NCBI RefSeq assembly: GCF_003439925.1
Contig: NZ_QQRR01000001.1
Location: forward strand, 558,001 to 622,000
Direction: 5' to 3'
Source of the DNA: Haloprofundus halophilus
GTDB lineage: Archaea; Halobacteriota; Halobacteria; Halobacteriales; Haloferacaceae
Length of the DNA stretch: 64,000 nucleotides
The position numbers were made by a program, and so were the translations under genes. Positions 25,228 to 34,034 of this stretch are shown in pieces. The notes under the pieces are model-generated. The model was not told the origin of the DNA. It was given only the letters and a program-made list of their open reading frames with translations, and ran no database searches. Position 1 is the first letter of the stretch; every line of letters begins with the position of its first letter.

Positions 25228-26115
25228 ATGCGTATCAGTTCCCGAACGATTGCGACGCTGGCGGTCGCACTCCTGTTGGTGACGGCGGGGTGTTCGGCCA
25301 GCAGCGGCGGCGACGCCGGCGGCCAGAGCACCGACCTCGTCACGTCGGCCGGCGGCGGCGACGGCGGGTCGGCGAACGACGCGGCCGCCGAAGGCGAGAC
25401 GGCGAACGCCGACAGCGACGCCCAGTTCGCCCAGCAGCGCGAGCTAATCCGCACCGGCGAACTCCGGATGGAGGTCGACGAGTTCGAGACGGCCCGCGAC
25501 AACCTCACCGCGGCCGTCGAGGCCCGCGGCGGGTACGTCAGCGACACGAGCGTCTCGAACCGCGGCGAGGGTAACGAGACGTGGTCCGAGGGTCGTATCG
25601 TCCTCCGCGTTCCGCAGGAGAACTACTCCTCGATGGTCGACGCCGCCAGAACCGAGGGAACCGTCGAGTTCGAGGAGACGACGACCGAGGACGTGACCGA
25701 CCAGGTCGTCGACCTCGAAGCGCGGTTGGAGAACCTCCGGGCCGAGCGCGACCGCCTCCGCGAACTCTACCAGCAGGCCAACGAGACCCAGGACGTGCTG
25801 GCCGTCCAGCGCGAACTCTCGGACGTCCAGACGGAGATAGAGCGCCTCGAAGGGAGACTCCAGTCGCTCGAACAGCGGGTCGCGTACTCCACGCTCACGG
25901 TCTACCTCGAAGAGCCGCGGCCCGAGGGCCTCTACGACCGCGCCGCGTGGTACGACACCGGCGTGCTCGCGGCGTTTCTCGAATCCGTCAGCGGCGTCGG
26001 CGTCACGCTCCGCGCGCTCGTGGTCGGCGTCGCCTACGCCGCCCCGTATCTACTGGTGTTCGGCTTGCCGCTCGTCGGCGCGGTAGCGCTCCTGTACCGA
26101 CGCGTCCGCGGCTGA
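25228..26115 (+). CDS. DUF4349-type lipoprotein with coiled coil
   Basis: 295 residues. A lipobox ends a short signal (LLVTAGC, Cys22), predicting a lipid anchor. A Gly/Ser/Asp-rich spacer follows. The DUF4349 domain (about 70-240) begins RELIRTGELRMEVDEFETA and contains a coiled coil (about 165-225: VDLEARLENLRAERDRLREL). One membrane helix is near the C-terminus (about 268-288), followed by a short basic tail. The protein would sit on the outer face of the membrane, anchored at both ends. Function unknown; in bacteria the family is also uncharacterised. ATG 25228 follows its TATA box at leaderless spacing. Confidence 0.87.
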   Translation: MRISSRTIATLAVALLLVTAGCSASSGGDAGGQSTDLVTSAGGGDGGSANDAAAEGETANADSDAQFAQQRELIRTGELRMEVDEFETARDNLTAAVEARGGYVSDTSVSNRGEGNETWSEGRIVLRVPQENYSSMVDAARTEGTVEFEETTTEDVTDQVVDLEARLENLRAERDRLRELYQQANETQDVLAVQRELSDVQTEIERLEGRLQSLEQRVAYSTLTVYLEEPRPEGLYDRAAWYDTGVLAAFLESVSGVGVTLRALVVGVAYAAPYLLVFGLPLVGAVALLYRRVRG

Positions 26116-26169
26116 GCGACCGTCGACCGGTCCCCGGCCCCTCCGTTTTCGCCTTCTCGGCTCGCGTCG

Positions 26170-26406
26170 CTACTCGAGTTCCGTGCCGTCCCGCGGACAG
26201 TACTCGTAGGCATCGTCGTCCGTCCGAAAACCGCAGGTCTGACACCGCCGGGTCGCTCCCGCGGCCGTCGCGCCGCGGAACAGAAACGGGACGAACGGCA
26301 GAAACAGTAAGAAGACGAGACTGTCGAAGTACCACCACAGCAGCGCGCTGACGAGGAGGCTGCCGGCGAGTCCGAGAAGCGCCGTCAGCGTCCGTGACCG
26401 AACCAT
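26170..26406 (-). CDS. Small membrane zinc-ribbon protein
   Basis: 78 residues: two hydrophobic helices (about 7-45) and a C-terminal zinc ribbon with Cys-Gln-Thr-Cys-Gly and, 13 residues later, Cys-Pro-Arg-Asp-Gly. The second knuckle has only one Cys, so the fourth ligand may be an Asp or missing. This layout (two helices plus cytoplasmic rubredoxin-like knuckle) recurs in haloarchaeal proteins of unknown function. It converges on the lipoprotein gene. Confidence 0.68.
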   Translation of the reverse strand: MVRSRTLTALLGLAGSLLVSALLWWYFDSLVFLLFLPFVPFLFRGATAAGATRRCQTCGFRTDDDAYEYCPRDGTELE

Positions 26407-26455
26407 GCGCCGACGATACGCGCTCGGCGGACAAAAGGCGGACGACCCAGCCCCG

Positions 26456-27253
26456 TCATTCCAATTTCGGTCGCACCGCCGGCGGGAGCGCCCCGACGAG
26501 CGCTTCGAGCGTCTCCCGGTCGCCCGCCGCGACGTACGTGCGCTCGGATTCGACCGACTCGACGCCCGCCTCGGCCGCCAGCAGCGAGCCCGCGTACTGT
26601 TCGTACACGTCCGGGTGGAACGAGACGAGCCCCTCGATTCGGCCCGTCGCCAACAGGCCCCAGTCGACGCAGGGCGACCACGTCTCCAGCACCCGCTTGC
26701 AGACGCCGTCGAGCGCGTCTATCATCTCCTCGCCTCGTTCACGTAACTCAGCGTCGCGGACTGCCGGGAGGCCGAGGACGAACGAGACGGTGCCGTGTTC
26801 GAGCGGCAGGTCGCTCCCGCCGCCGAGTCGAATCGGTTCGCCGTTCACCGTCGCGCCGCGGCCCCTGCGGGCGAGATACAGCGACTCGGGGAGCGGTTCG
26901 TAGATGGCCGAGACGACGGGTTCTCCGTCGTCGACGACGGCGACGGCGGAGGCGAACATCGGCAGTCCGGCGGCGAAGTTGTTCGTCCCGTCCAACGGGT
27001 CGACGACCCACTCGTAGCGGCCCGACCCGGAGCGTCCGGCCTCCTCGGTGTGGAGGGCGTGGTCGGGGAACGATTCGCGAATCACGGAGACGACCCGCGC
27101 TTCGGCGGCGCAGTCGGCGGCCGCCTTCACGTCGTCGGTGCCGAACTCGCCGTCGACGGTGCCGTTTCGGAACTCGTCGCGGAGAAACTCCCCGCCCGCG
27201 CGCACCGCCCGCTCGGCCACCGCGGCCAGGTCGTCGGCGTCGACTGCTTCCAT
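26456..27253 (-). CDS. Inositol-monophosphatase/FBPase-family phosphatase
   Basis: 265 residues with the Mg2+-dependent phosphatase signature: Glu70-Glu71 (HTEEAG), Asp85-Pro-Leu-Asp88-Gly-Thr (WVVDPLDGTNNF), and the C-terminal W-S-P-C-V-D-W metal motif. A Lys43/Asp47 pair (VKAAADCAAE) stands where the family has its threshold motif. Archaeal members act on inositol 1-phosphate and often on fructose 1,6-bisphosphate too, so either role, osmolyte/lipid or gluconeogenic, is possible. The final Cys-rich region is not conserved. Monocistronic. Confidence 0.9.
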   Translation of the reverse strand: MEAVDADDLAAVAERAVRAGGEFLRDEFRNGTVDGEFGTDDVKAAADCAAEARVVSVIRESFPDHALHTEEAGRSGSGRYEWVVDPLDGTNNFAAGLPMFASAVAVVDDGEPVVSAIYEPLPESLYLARRGRGATVNGEPIRLGGGSDLPLEHGTVSFVLGLPAVRDAELRERGEEMIDALDGVCKRVLETWSPCVDWGLLATGRIEGLVSFHPDVYEQYAGSLLAAEAGVESVESERTYVAAGDRETLEALVGALPPAVRPKLE

Positions 27254-27476
27254 GGTCGCCGATGCGGGGCGAACGGTATGAGCGGTTCGGAGTGCTTCGG
27301 CCGTCGAACCGGCCGGCGGGACGGACGGGTGGCCCGCCGGACGTACGCACGGGTGGCTGTTTAGATATCTATCTATATATCTTTCCAGAAATCTCTACAG
27401 AAATGCGGCGGACAGCCGTCGCACGCGACGTGCCGATTGGCCAACGTATTTCGGGGACCCCGGAGAGATACGACCG
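27254..27476. other. Spacer with A+T-rich island upstream of the S9 peptidase
   Basis: No gene seen. A roughly 40-base A+T-rich block (27362-27405) includes AGATAT (27363-27368) and ATATCT (27377-27382) as an inverted repeat. Next to the S9 peptidase start, GTATTTCGG is a possible TATA box and CGGGGACCCCGG (27456-27467) a short palindrome. The minus-strand phosphatase probably uses CTCATACC near its own start. Confidence 0.4.
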
Positions 27477-29615
27477 ATGAGCGAGCCCATCCCACTCGAA
27501 TCCTTCTACGACTTCACTCAGATTTCGACGGCGTTCGACGTCTCGCCGGACGGCGAGCGACTCGCCTTCGTCACCGCCGAGTCCGACCAAGCGGAGGAGA
27601 AACGACTCACCTCGCTTTTCGTCGTCCCGACCGACGGGAGCCGAGAGCCGCACCGACTGACCCGCGTCCCCGGCGGCAGTCAGCCGAAGTGGGGTCCCGA
27701 CGGCCGGCGACTCGCCTTCGTCGCCGCACGCGAGGAAGACACCGAGCGACGCGTCGGCTGGCAGGAACGCGACGAGGACGAGGAAGACGGGGAGACGGAG
27801 AGCGACGCCGACGACAACGCCAGCAACGGTAACAACGGCGACAACGGTGACGAACCCAAATCCCAAGTGTGGCTGTTCGACCTCTCGCTCGGCGGCGACG
27901 CCCGACAGGTGACCGAGTTCGACGAGGGCGTCCGCGAGTTCGACTGGTCGCCCGACGGCGACCGCCTCGTCGTCTCCGCGCGCGACCCCACCGAGGAGGA
28001 ACGGGAGTACCTCGAACGCCGCCGCGACGGCGGCCCGGTCGAGACCGAGCGCCTCCAGCACAAAGCCGACGGCGTCGGGTATCTGGACTCGGTGACGACG
28101 TACCTGTTCGTCGTCGACGCGGAGTCCGGCGACAGCGAGCGACTCGACGACGCCTACGGCGGCGGCGCGTTCGAGCCCCTGACGGGGATGAACCCCGCGT
28201 GGGGGCCGAGCGACCGAATCGCGTTCACCTCCTGCCGCCTCGACAACCCCGACGATACGATGGTTCGGGACGTGTACGCCGTCAACCCCGACGGCGGGAA
28301 CCTCGAACGGTGGACCGACTCGGATCTCGCTATCAACTCGCCGACGTGGTCGCCCGACGGCGACTCGCTCGCCTTCGTCGGCAGCGACCCCGAGAACTGG
28401 TACGTTCCCTCGCAGCTGTTCGTCCACGACGGCGACGAGTACGAGTCGCTCACCGCCGAGCTCGACCGGACGTTGGCCCGCGGTGCGAGTCCGCAGTGGG
28501 CCGGCGACGAGACGCTGTACGTCCTCGTCGGCGACGAGGGCAAGACGCGACCGGTTCGCGTCGGCACCGACGGAACCGTCGAGCGCGCCTTCGAGGCACA
28601 GGGCGACGACCGCGCGGTGAAAGGATTCGACATCGGCGGCGACGCCGCGGGGTTCCTGCTCTCGCACCCGAGTGATGGACAGGACCTGTTCGCACTCGAC
28701 GTGGCCGACCTCGGCGCGGAGTCCGAGACCGAACCGGCGTCGTTCACCCGCCTCTCGCGGGTCAACGGCGCGTTCACCGAGGAGTACGAGATGCCGCAGG
28801 TTCGGTGGGTGACGTACGACTCGGATGTGTCCGAGCGACGCTCGGACGCTCGGGAGACGGAGTCTCCCGGTGGGTGGGAGATAGAGGGAATCGTCTACGC
28901 GCCACCCGAGTTCGACTTCGAGAATCCCGAGGAACACCCCTTAGTCGTCGCCATCCACGGCGGCCCCATCTCCTACGACGAACCCGAGTTCCGCTTCACG
29001 CACGCGGCGTTCACCTCCCGCGGGTACGTCGTGTTCCGGCCCAACTACCGCGGCGGCTCCTCCTACGGCCGGCAGTTCGCCGAGACGCTCCGCGGGCGTT
29101 GGGGCACCGTCGAGGTAGAGGACATCGCCGCCGGCATCGAGGAGATGGTCGACCGCGGCTACGCCGACCCCGAGCGCGTCTTCGGCCACGGCTTCTCCTA
29201 CGGCGGCATCGCGCAGGGCTTCCTCGTCACGCAGACCGATCTGCTCACGGCCGCCGCACCCGAGCACGGCCTCTACGACCTCCGCTCGGCCTACGGAACC
29301 GACGACAGCCACATCTGGACCGAGACGGAGTACGGCGTCCCGTGGGAGGCCGGCGAGTCGCTCGACGCCTCCTCCAGCATCCTCGACGTCGGCGAGCTCT
29401 CGACCCCGCTTCTCGTGATGGCGGGCGAGGAGGACTGGCGCTGTCCGCCGTCGCAGTCCGAGCAGTTGTACGTCAGCGCGAAGAAGCAGGGCGTCGACGC
29501 GAAGTTCGTCCTCTACCCGGGCGAACACCACAACGTCGGCGACCCCGACCGCGCGATTCACCGGATTTCGGAGATTCTCGACTGGTACGAGCGGCACGAC
29601 CCGGCGTCGGAGTGA
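27477..29615 (+). CDS. S9-family (prolyl oligopeptidase-like) serine peptidase
   Basis: 712 residues. The N-terminal part is a beta-propeller with TolB/WD-like repeats such as SPDGERLAFV, WGPDGRRLAFV and WSPDGDSLAFV. The C-terminal alpha/beta-hydrolase domain (about 450-712) has the nucleophile Ser574 in GHGFSYGG, Asp653 in GEEDW and His684 or His685 in GEHHN. It belongs to the dipeptidyl/acylaminoacyl-peptidase branch, cutting short peptides. Residues about 100-130 hold an acidic Asn/Gly/Asp/Glu insertion of low complexity within the propeller. No signal peptide; a cytoplasmic peptide-recycling role is likely. Confidence 0.93.
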   Translation: MSEPIPLESFYDFTQISTAFDVSPDGERLAFVTAESDQAEEKRLTSLFVVPTDGSREPHRLTRVPGGSQPKWGPDGRRLAFVAAREEDTERRVGWQERDEDEEDGETESDADDNASNGNNGDNGDEPKSQVWLFDLSLGGDARQVTEFDEGVREFDWSPDGDRLVVSARDPTEEEREYLERRRDGGPVETERLQHKADGVGYLDSVTTYLFVVDAESGDSERLDDAYGGGAFEPLTGMNPAWGPSDRIAFTSCRLDNPDDTMVRDVYAVNPDGGNLERWTDSDLAINSPTWSPDGDSLAFVGSDPENWYVPSQLFVHDGDEYESLTAELDRTLARGASPQWAGDETLYVLVGDEGKTRPVRVGTDGTVERAFEAQGDDRAVKGFDIGGDAAGFLLSHPSDGQDLFALDVADLGAESETEPASFTRLSRVNGAFTEEYEMPQVRWVTYDSDVSERRSDARETESPGGWEIEGIVYAPPEFDFENPEEHPLVVAIHGGPISYDEPEFRFTHAAFTSRGYVVFRPNYRGGSSYGRQFAETLRGRWGTVEVEDIAAGIEEMVDRGYADPERVFGHGFSYGGIAQGFLVTQTDLLTAAAPEHGLYDLRSAYGTDDSHIWTETEYGVPWEAGESLDASSSILDVGELSTPLLVMAGEEDWRCPPSQSEQLYVSAKKQGVDAKFVLYPGEHHNVGDPDRAIHRISEILDWYERHDPASE

Positions 29616-29894
29616 CTCGGCGAGTGACTCACTGACGGCTACGCTCGAGGTACCGCTTCCCGGCGTTCTTTCTCGCCGCCGGTCTCCTCGTCTATCGGGC
29701 GTAGGGGTAGTCGACCACTGACGACAGTTCTGCGACAGAAACCAAAGACCGCGATACGAAATCCCGAGTCGTCCGAGGCGACGCGAGCAATGTCGTCTCG
29801 GACGAGCGACCGACGGTCTGAAGCATCGCCGAGCAGGCGGACGGCGCTCACCGTCGACCACAGCGTTTTGCCGCCTCCCGAGGAACGGTGAGTC
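29616..29894. other. 279-base spacer, no gene supported
   Basis: A 101-codon minus-strand frame covers this stretch but is Arg/Ser-rich, has no recognisable motif and overlaps the start of the next gene, so I do not call it. The last bases (GAGGAACGG) may serve as ribosome binding site for the flavoenzyme. Nothing else stands out. Confidence 0.5.
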
Positions 29895-31211
29895 ATGCTG
29901 CGGCTGGAAGACCCGCTCGACATCGGCGGCCTCACCCTCCCCAACCGCCTCTATCGAGCGCCGCTCCTGGAGTGCGCCGGCAACGAGGACGACGCCGTCG
30001 AGACACTCGTTTCTGACCTCGAACCCGCCGCCGCGTCGGGGGCGGGGCTGGTGTGTCAGGGCGCGACCATCGTCCGCGGCGAGGGCGGCTGCGCCGCCCC
30101 GGGGATGACGCGCGTCCACGACCCCGATTTCGTGGCCGAACTCTCGGAACTCACCGACGCCGTTCACGCCCACGGGAGTACCATCGCCATCCAACTGGAA
30201 CACGGCGGCCTGCGGAGCATGGAGACGTGGCACGCGGGCTACCGCGCCGCCAACCCCGGACTGCAACAACTGGCCGTCTCGCGGCCGCCGTGGCCGCTTC
30301 GGTTGCTCGATGCGCTCGGCTTTCTCAGCTACGATGCGCGCGTGCTCTCGACCGACGACGTGTACGAGTTGGCGGCTGACTTTGGCCGGTCGGCGGCGTA
30401 CGCCGTCGACGCCGGCTACGACGCAGTTCACCTCGCCGGGGCGAACATGGGCATCGTCCAGCAGTTCCTGTCGCCGTTCTACAACCGCCGCACCGACGAG
30501 TTCGCGGACGGCGTGCGCTTTCTCGAACTCGTCCATGACGAGGTTCGCGAGCGAGCGGGCGACGTGCCTCTCATGACGAAAGTACCCGCGGAGACGGAAG
30601 CGCCGCCGTTCGTCCGCAATCGGCTCTCCGCAGTCGACGCCGTCCGAATCTGCGAGCGACTGGACGAGATGGGCTACGACGCGCTCGTTCCGGTGAACGC
30701 CTCGGTGTTCTGGGATATGAGCATCGTCCGCGGCGAGTTTCCGACGCGAGCGTGGCGCGACGAAAGATACCGAGAGGGATACGCCGAGGCGTTCGGCGGT
30801 CGGACGCGAGCGGCGCTCGTCGAACTCGGCAACTGGGTGGAGTCGCTCGCGTACGACTTCGAACCGGCGTGGAACGCCGAACTCTGTCGCGCGGTACGAG
30901 AGCGAGTGGACGTGCCGGTACTCGCCGAGGGCGGGATTCGAGAGCGGGGACAGATGGACCGACTGCTGGGTCGCGACTGCGACGCAGTGGGGATGGCGCG
31001 GCCGTTCTACGCCGAACCCGAGTTACCCGCGCGGTTGCTCGACGGTGCGACGAGAGAGACTCGCGTCGTCTGCGAGAGCTGCAACAACTGCGCGGTGCCG
31101 CAAGCGACCGGCGAACCGGGGATCTGTCGAACGCCGCCGGTTCTCCGGCGAGTGGGCGAGTTACGGAAAGCGGGCGCGTACGAGCGAAACGACCCGTCGC
31201 GGCCGAAGTAA
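29895..31211 (+). CDS. Old-yellow-enzyme/NADH:flavin oxidoreductase with [4Fe-4S] site
   Basis: 438 residues, an FMN TIM barrel. It opens LRLEDPLDIGGLTLPNRLYRAP and has the IQLEHGG segment, the AGANMGIVQQFLSPFYNRR loop of the family, and a phosphate-binding VPVLAEGGIRERGQMD near the end. After the barrel comes CESCNNCAVPQATGEPGIC, a Cys set (x2, x2, x11) matching the [4Fe-4S] site of 2,4-dienoyl-CoA reductase and trimethylamine dehydrogenase. The second, FAD-binding half of those enzymes is absent, so this is a short form needing another electron partner. Substrate unknown. Confidence 0.88.
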   Translation: MLRLEDPLDIGGLTLPNRLYRAPLLECAGNEDDAVETLVSDLEPAAASGAGLVCQGATIVRGEGGCAAPGMTRVHDPDFVAELSELTDAVHAHGSTIAIQLEHGGLRSMETWHAGYRAANPGLQQLAVSRPPWPLRLLDALGFLSYDARVLSTDDVYELAADFGRSAAYAVDAGYDAVHLAGANMGIVQQFLSPFYNRRTDEFADGVRFLELVHDEVRERAGDVPLMTKVPAETEAPPFVRNRLSAVDAVRICERLDEMGYDALVPVNASVFWDMSIVRGEFPTRAWRDERYREGYAEAFGGRTRAALVELGNWVESLAYDFEPAWNAELCRAVRERVDVPVLAEGGIRERGQMDRLLGRDCDAVGMARPFYAEPELPARLLDGATRETRVVCESCNNCAVPQATGEPGICRTPPVLRRVGELRKAGAYERNDPSRPK

Positions 31212-31258
31212 CGAGAGGAGAGCGGGAACGTCGGCGCTGGGTTCGTCCAGCGGTCCGC

Positions 31259-31813
31259 TCAGCCGAGGACGTAGTCGAGCTTCGGGTACTTCTCGATGAG
31301 CGGCTGCCCGTCGACCTCGTACTGCTCGATGTAGGCGTCGAGGCCGAGGATGCGGCCAGCGCCGAACGCCGCGACGGCGAGGAACACGAGCGCGTAGGCG
31401 AAATCGCCGTTGATGACGCCGTGTTCGATGCTCCAGTTCCCGAAGTAGAACATGAGCATCATGAGCGCGCCGAAGAACGCCGCGAGGCGGGTCATCACCC
31501 CGAAGATGAGTCCGAGGCCGATGAGGAGTTCGCCCCACGGGACGGCGACGTTGACGAAGTCGACGAACCACGGCGTGCTGCCCATCCACGCGAACAGCCC
31601 CGCCAGCGGGTTGCCGTTCGTCGCGGCCACGTTCGTCAGGTAGCCGCCCGCGTCGAAGGGGACGACGAGTTTCTCGACGCCCGCCCACGCGAACGCGACA
31701 CCCATCATGAGGCGGAGCGCGAGGACGAACCAGGCGCTGAGGCTGTGGGCTTCACCGGTCACGGTGTAGCCGCCGATACTGCTCTGGAACGTGTTTTGGG
31801 TCGTTTGGGTCAT
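31259..31813 (-). CDS. DoxX-family membrane protein
   Basis: 184 residues with four membrane helices and the DoxX/DoxD start motif (ALRLMMGVAFAWAGVEKL). A loop (NPLAGLFAWMGSTPWF) precedes the second helix, and the C-terminal segment ends EKYPKLDYVLG. DoxX proteins occur with quinone-linked and thiosulfate or redox-stress systems, but isolated ones like this have no set role. I choose ATG 31813 over the GTG at 31822 because AAGGTG (its own strand) sits six bases before ATG 31813 and overlaps the GTG. Confidence 0.87.
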   Translation of the reverse strand: MTQTTQNTFQSSIGGYTVTGEAHSLSAWFVLALRLMMGVAFAWAGVEKLVVPFDAGGYLTNVAATNGNPLAGLFAWMGSTPWFVDFVNVAVPWGELLIGLGLIFGVMTRLAAFFGALMMLMFYFGNWSIEHGVINGDFAYALVFLAVAAFGAGRILGLDAYIEQYEVDGQPLIEKYPKLDYVLG

Positions 31814-31819
31814 CGTCTT

Positions 31820-31860
31820 CACCTTACAGTTGTACCATTGTCCGGCAACCCCATATAAAT
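31820..31860 (-). promoter_or_regulatory. Promoter and ribosome binding site of the DoxX gene
   Basis: Read on the minus strand, ATTTATATGG (31851-31860) is an excellent archaeal TATA box. Transcription would start about 25 bases on, near 31830, giving a short leader. AAGGTG at 31820-31825 is a Shine-Dalgarno-like site that decides the ATG at 31813. This gene is therefore one of the few here with a clear leadered start. Confidence 0.65.
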
Positions 31861-31937
31861 GACATCTCGTTCCCGGCGAGTGAGAACCGTGCAGGAGGGT
31901 GGCACGAACCAGCCGGTTCCGACACCTGTCACGGCGT

Positions 31938-31962
31938 CCGAGAGTCGAGAGCGAACTCTCGG
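31938..31962 (-). terminator. Hairpin after the helicase gene
   Basis: CCGAGAGT (31938-31945) and ACTCTCGG (31955-31962) pair perfectly around a 9-base loop, 20 bases past the helicase stop. It lacks a strong T-run, so it may be a processing or termination site. Confidence 0.4.
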
Positions 31963-31982
31963 AACTGCGAAGTCGCCTCGGT

Positions 31983-33893
31983 CTACAGCCTCGCGCGCAC
32001 CGACGAGAGTTCGGGCATCGAGACGCCGACGACGTTCGAGAGCGCGTCCGCGCCGCCCAGCAACCACTCGGCGCGTTCGATTCGCGATTCGAGGTCGCCG
32101 GGACCGATCCGGTAGGCGTCGACGATGTCGCGGGGGGGCACGTCCTCGGCCCAGTCGTGGAGGATGCGCGCCGTCTTCACCGCCTCCAGCCACCGCTCGA
32201 AGTTCTCGGTCTCGCCCATCTTCGTCGTGAACTCGGCGGCGTGTTTCGTCGCGTACTGGTACATCGCCGCGCGCTCGCGGTTGCCGAGGTACGTCCCGTG
32301 CATGTCGGGCGTGTCGCAGACGATTTCCAACGCCGTCAGCTCCGTCGTCGTCTCCATCCCGGCGGCGATGCGAAGCCCCGAGACGATTCGCGCGCCGGTC
32401 TCCGGCGAGAGGTACTGCCGCGACACCTGTGCGCCGAGTTCCGTCGCCGCGAGCGTCTTCTCGTCCGCGATCATCTCCATCGCCACGAGATCCGAGATGA
32501 CCGCGTCGACGACGCCCGAGAGGTCCATGTCGGGCGTCTGGTGCGCGTAAAACGTCGCGCCGAGGAGGTCGAGGATGCTCTCGCGCGAGTCGGCGAACTC
32601 GCTTGCGACGACCGACAGCACGTGCGTCCGCAGCGCCTCGCGGTCGGCGAGCTTCGACTCCACCGCTTCGGGCTCCGCCTCCACGTACCGCGTCCGCAAC
32701 TCGTCGCGGGTGTTCTCGTCGCCGACGAGGACGGCCTCGCCGTAGGGGTCGAGATGCGGGCGGCCCGCCCGCCCGCACATCTGGTGAACTTCGAGCACCG
32801 GTAGCCACGCCATCTCCGAACCCGTGTACCGCTTCTGGTCGCGGATGACCACGCGCCGCGCGGGGACGTTCACCCCGGCGGCGAGCGTCGGCGTCGCGCA
32901 GATGACCGATATCTCGCGGCTCCGAAAGCCGTTCTCGACGGCGACGCGGTGGTCGCTCCGCAGGCCCGCGTGGTGGAACGCGACCCCCGAGTCGAGCGCG
33001 TCGGCGAGCCGTTCGCCCGTCTCCGTCGCGACCGCGTCGAGCACGGCGTCGGCGACGCCGGAGGCCGACCCCAACCCATCCTGCGCGAGTCGCCGCGCGA
33101 GCGACTCGGCTTCGCGGCGCGACCGGACGAACGCGAGCGCCTGCCCGCCGTCGTCGACGGCGCCGGCGACCAAGGCCGCGGTCGCTTCGGTGTCGGCGTC
33201 GGCGCTCGGCGGCAGTTCCCCCGCGTCGCAGTCGACGGTGAGGTTCGTTCCGTCGTCGAAGTTCACTCGCTCATCGCAGTAGACGCCGGTTCTGAGGTCG
33301 ATGGGCCGCCACCGGTTCCGGACGAGTTCGGCGTCCAGCCAGTCGGCGATGTCCTCGGGGTTGTCGACGGTGGCCGACAGCGCGACGATCTGCAGGCCCG
33401 GAGCGCGGCGCTGGAGCGTCGCCAGCGTCACTTCCAGCGTCGGACCCCGGCCCTCCGCGCCCAACAGATGGACCTCGTCGACGACGACGCAGGCGAGCCG
33501 TTCGACCCACGACGCGCCGTTTCGAATCGCCGAATCGACTTTCTCGCTCGTGGCGACGACGACGTCGTAGTCGGCGAGCTCCTCGCCGGGCGAGTCGAAG
33601 TCGCCGGTGGAGATGCCCGCCTCGACTCCCGGAAGTTCGGCGAACGCCTCGTACTTCTCGCGGGCCAGCGCCCGCAGCGGGACGACGTAGAGGCCGGGAC
33701 CGTCGGCCGTGAGCATCGCCAGTTCGGCGATGAACGTCTTTCCTGACGCAGTCGGAATCGCGGCGACGACGCCGCCGCCGTCGCAGACGCCCGCCTCCAC
33801 CGCGGCCGCCTGCGGCGGGTAGAGTTCGTCGATACCCTGCGCTTCGTAGTGGGCGACCAACTCGTCGGATAGCGGCAGGTCCCGGACTCGCAT
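31983..33893 (-). CDS. Hel308-like superfamily 2 DNA helicase with short C-terminus
   Basis: 636 residues from ATG 33893. RecA-like core: Q-motif (LYPPQ), Walker A IPTASGKT (46-53), DEVH box (VVDEVHLLG), motif III SAT, motif IV/V ATPTLAAGVNVPA and motif VI HQMCGRAGRP. A winged helix and ratchet-type helical region follow (TELGAQVSRQYLSPETGARI; PDMHGTYLGNRE). Hel308 unwinds branched DNA at stalled forks. Here the protein stops inside what would be the helix-hairpin-helix domain (VSMPELSSVRARL, stop), with no continuation in another frame. This may be a second, shorter haloarchaeal Hel308 form rather than damage. Confidence 0.85.
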   Translation of the reverse strand: MRVRDLPLSDELVAHYEAQGIDELYPPQAAAVEAGVCDGGGVVAAIPTASGKTFIAELAMLTADGPGLYVVPLRALAREKYEAFAELPGVEAGISTGDFDSPGEELADYDVVVATSEKVDSAIRNGASWVERLACVVVDEVHLLGAEGRGPTLEVTLATLQRRAPGLQIVALSATVDNPEDIADWLDAELVRNRWRPIDLRTGVYCDERVNFDDGTNLTVDCDAGELPPSADADTEATAALVAGAVDDGGQALAFVRSRREAESLARRLAQDGLGSASGVADAVLDAVATETGERLADALDSGVAFHHAGLRSDHRVAVENGFRSREISVICATPTLAAGVNVPARRVVIRDQKRYTGSEMAWLPVLEVHQMCGRAGRPHLDPYGEAVLVGDENTRDELRTRYVEAEPEAVESKLADREALRTHVLSVVASEFADSRESILDLLGATFYAHQTPDMDLSGVVDAVISDLVAMEMIADEKTLAATELGAQVSRQYLSPETGARIVSGLRIAAGMETTTELTALEIVCDTPDMHGTYLGNRERAAMYQYATKHAAEFTTKMGETENFERWLEAVKTARILHDWAEDVPPRDIVDAYRIGPGDLESRIERAEWLLGGADALSNVVGVSMPELSSVRARL

Positions 33894-34034
33894 TGTCACT
33901 CTCTGTCTCCGGCTTCGGGTAAAAAGGTACGCCGCGGAGCGAGAGTGTGGCGACTCGGAACGTCGCATCGGTCGACGGCCGTTCGTGTCAACTCGGGGGA
34001 AACATCTATGTTCGCCGGGTTTGTCGTCGAAGCA

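Noticed and set aside
29639-29944. 101-codon minus-strand frame between the S9 peptidase and the OYE gene
   Set aside because: Arg/Ser-rich, overlaps the start of the flavoenzyme and matches no family.
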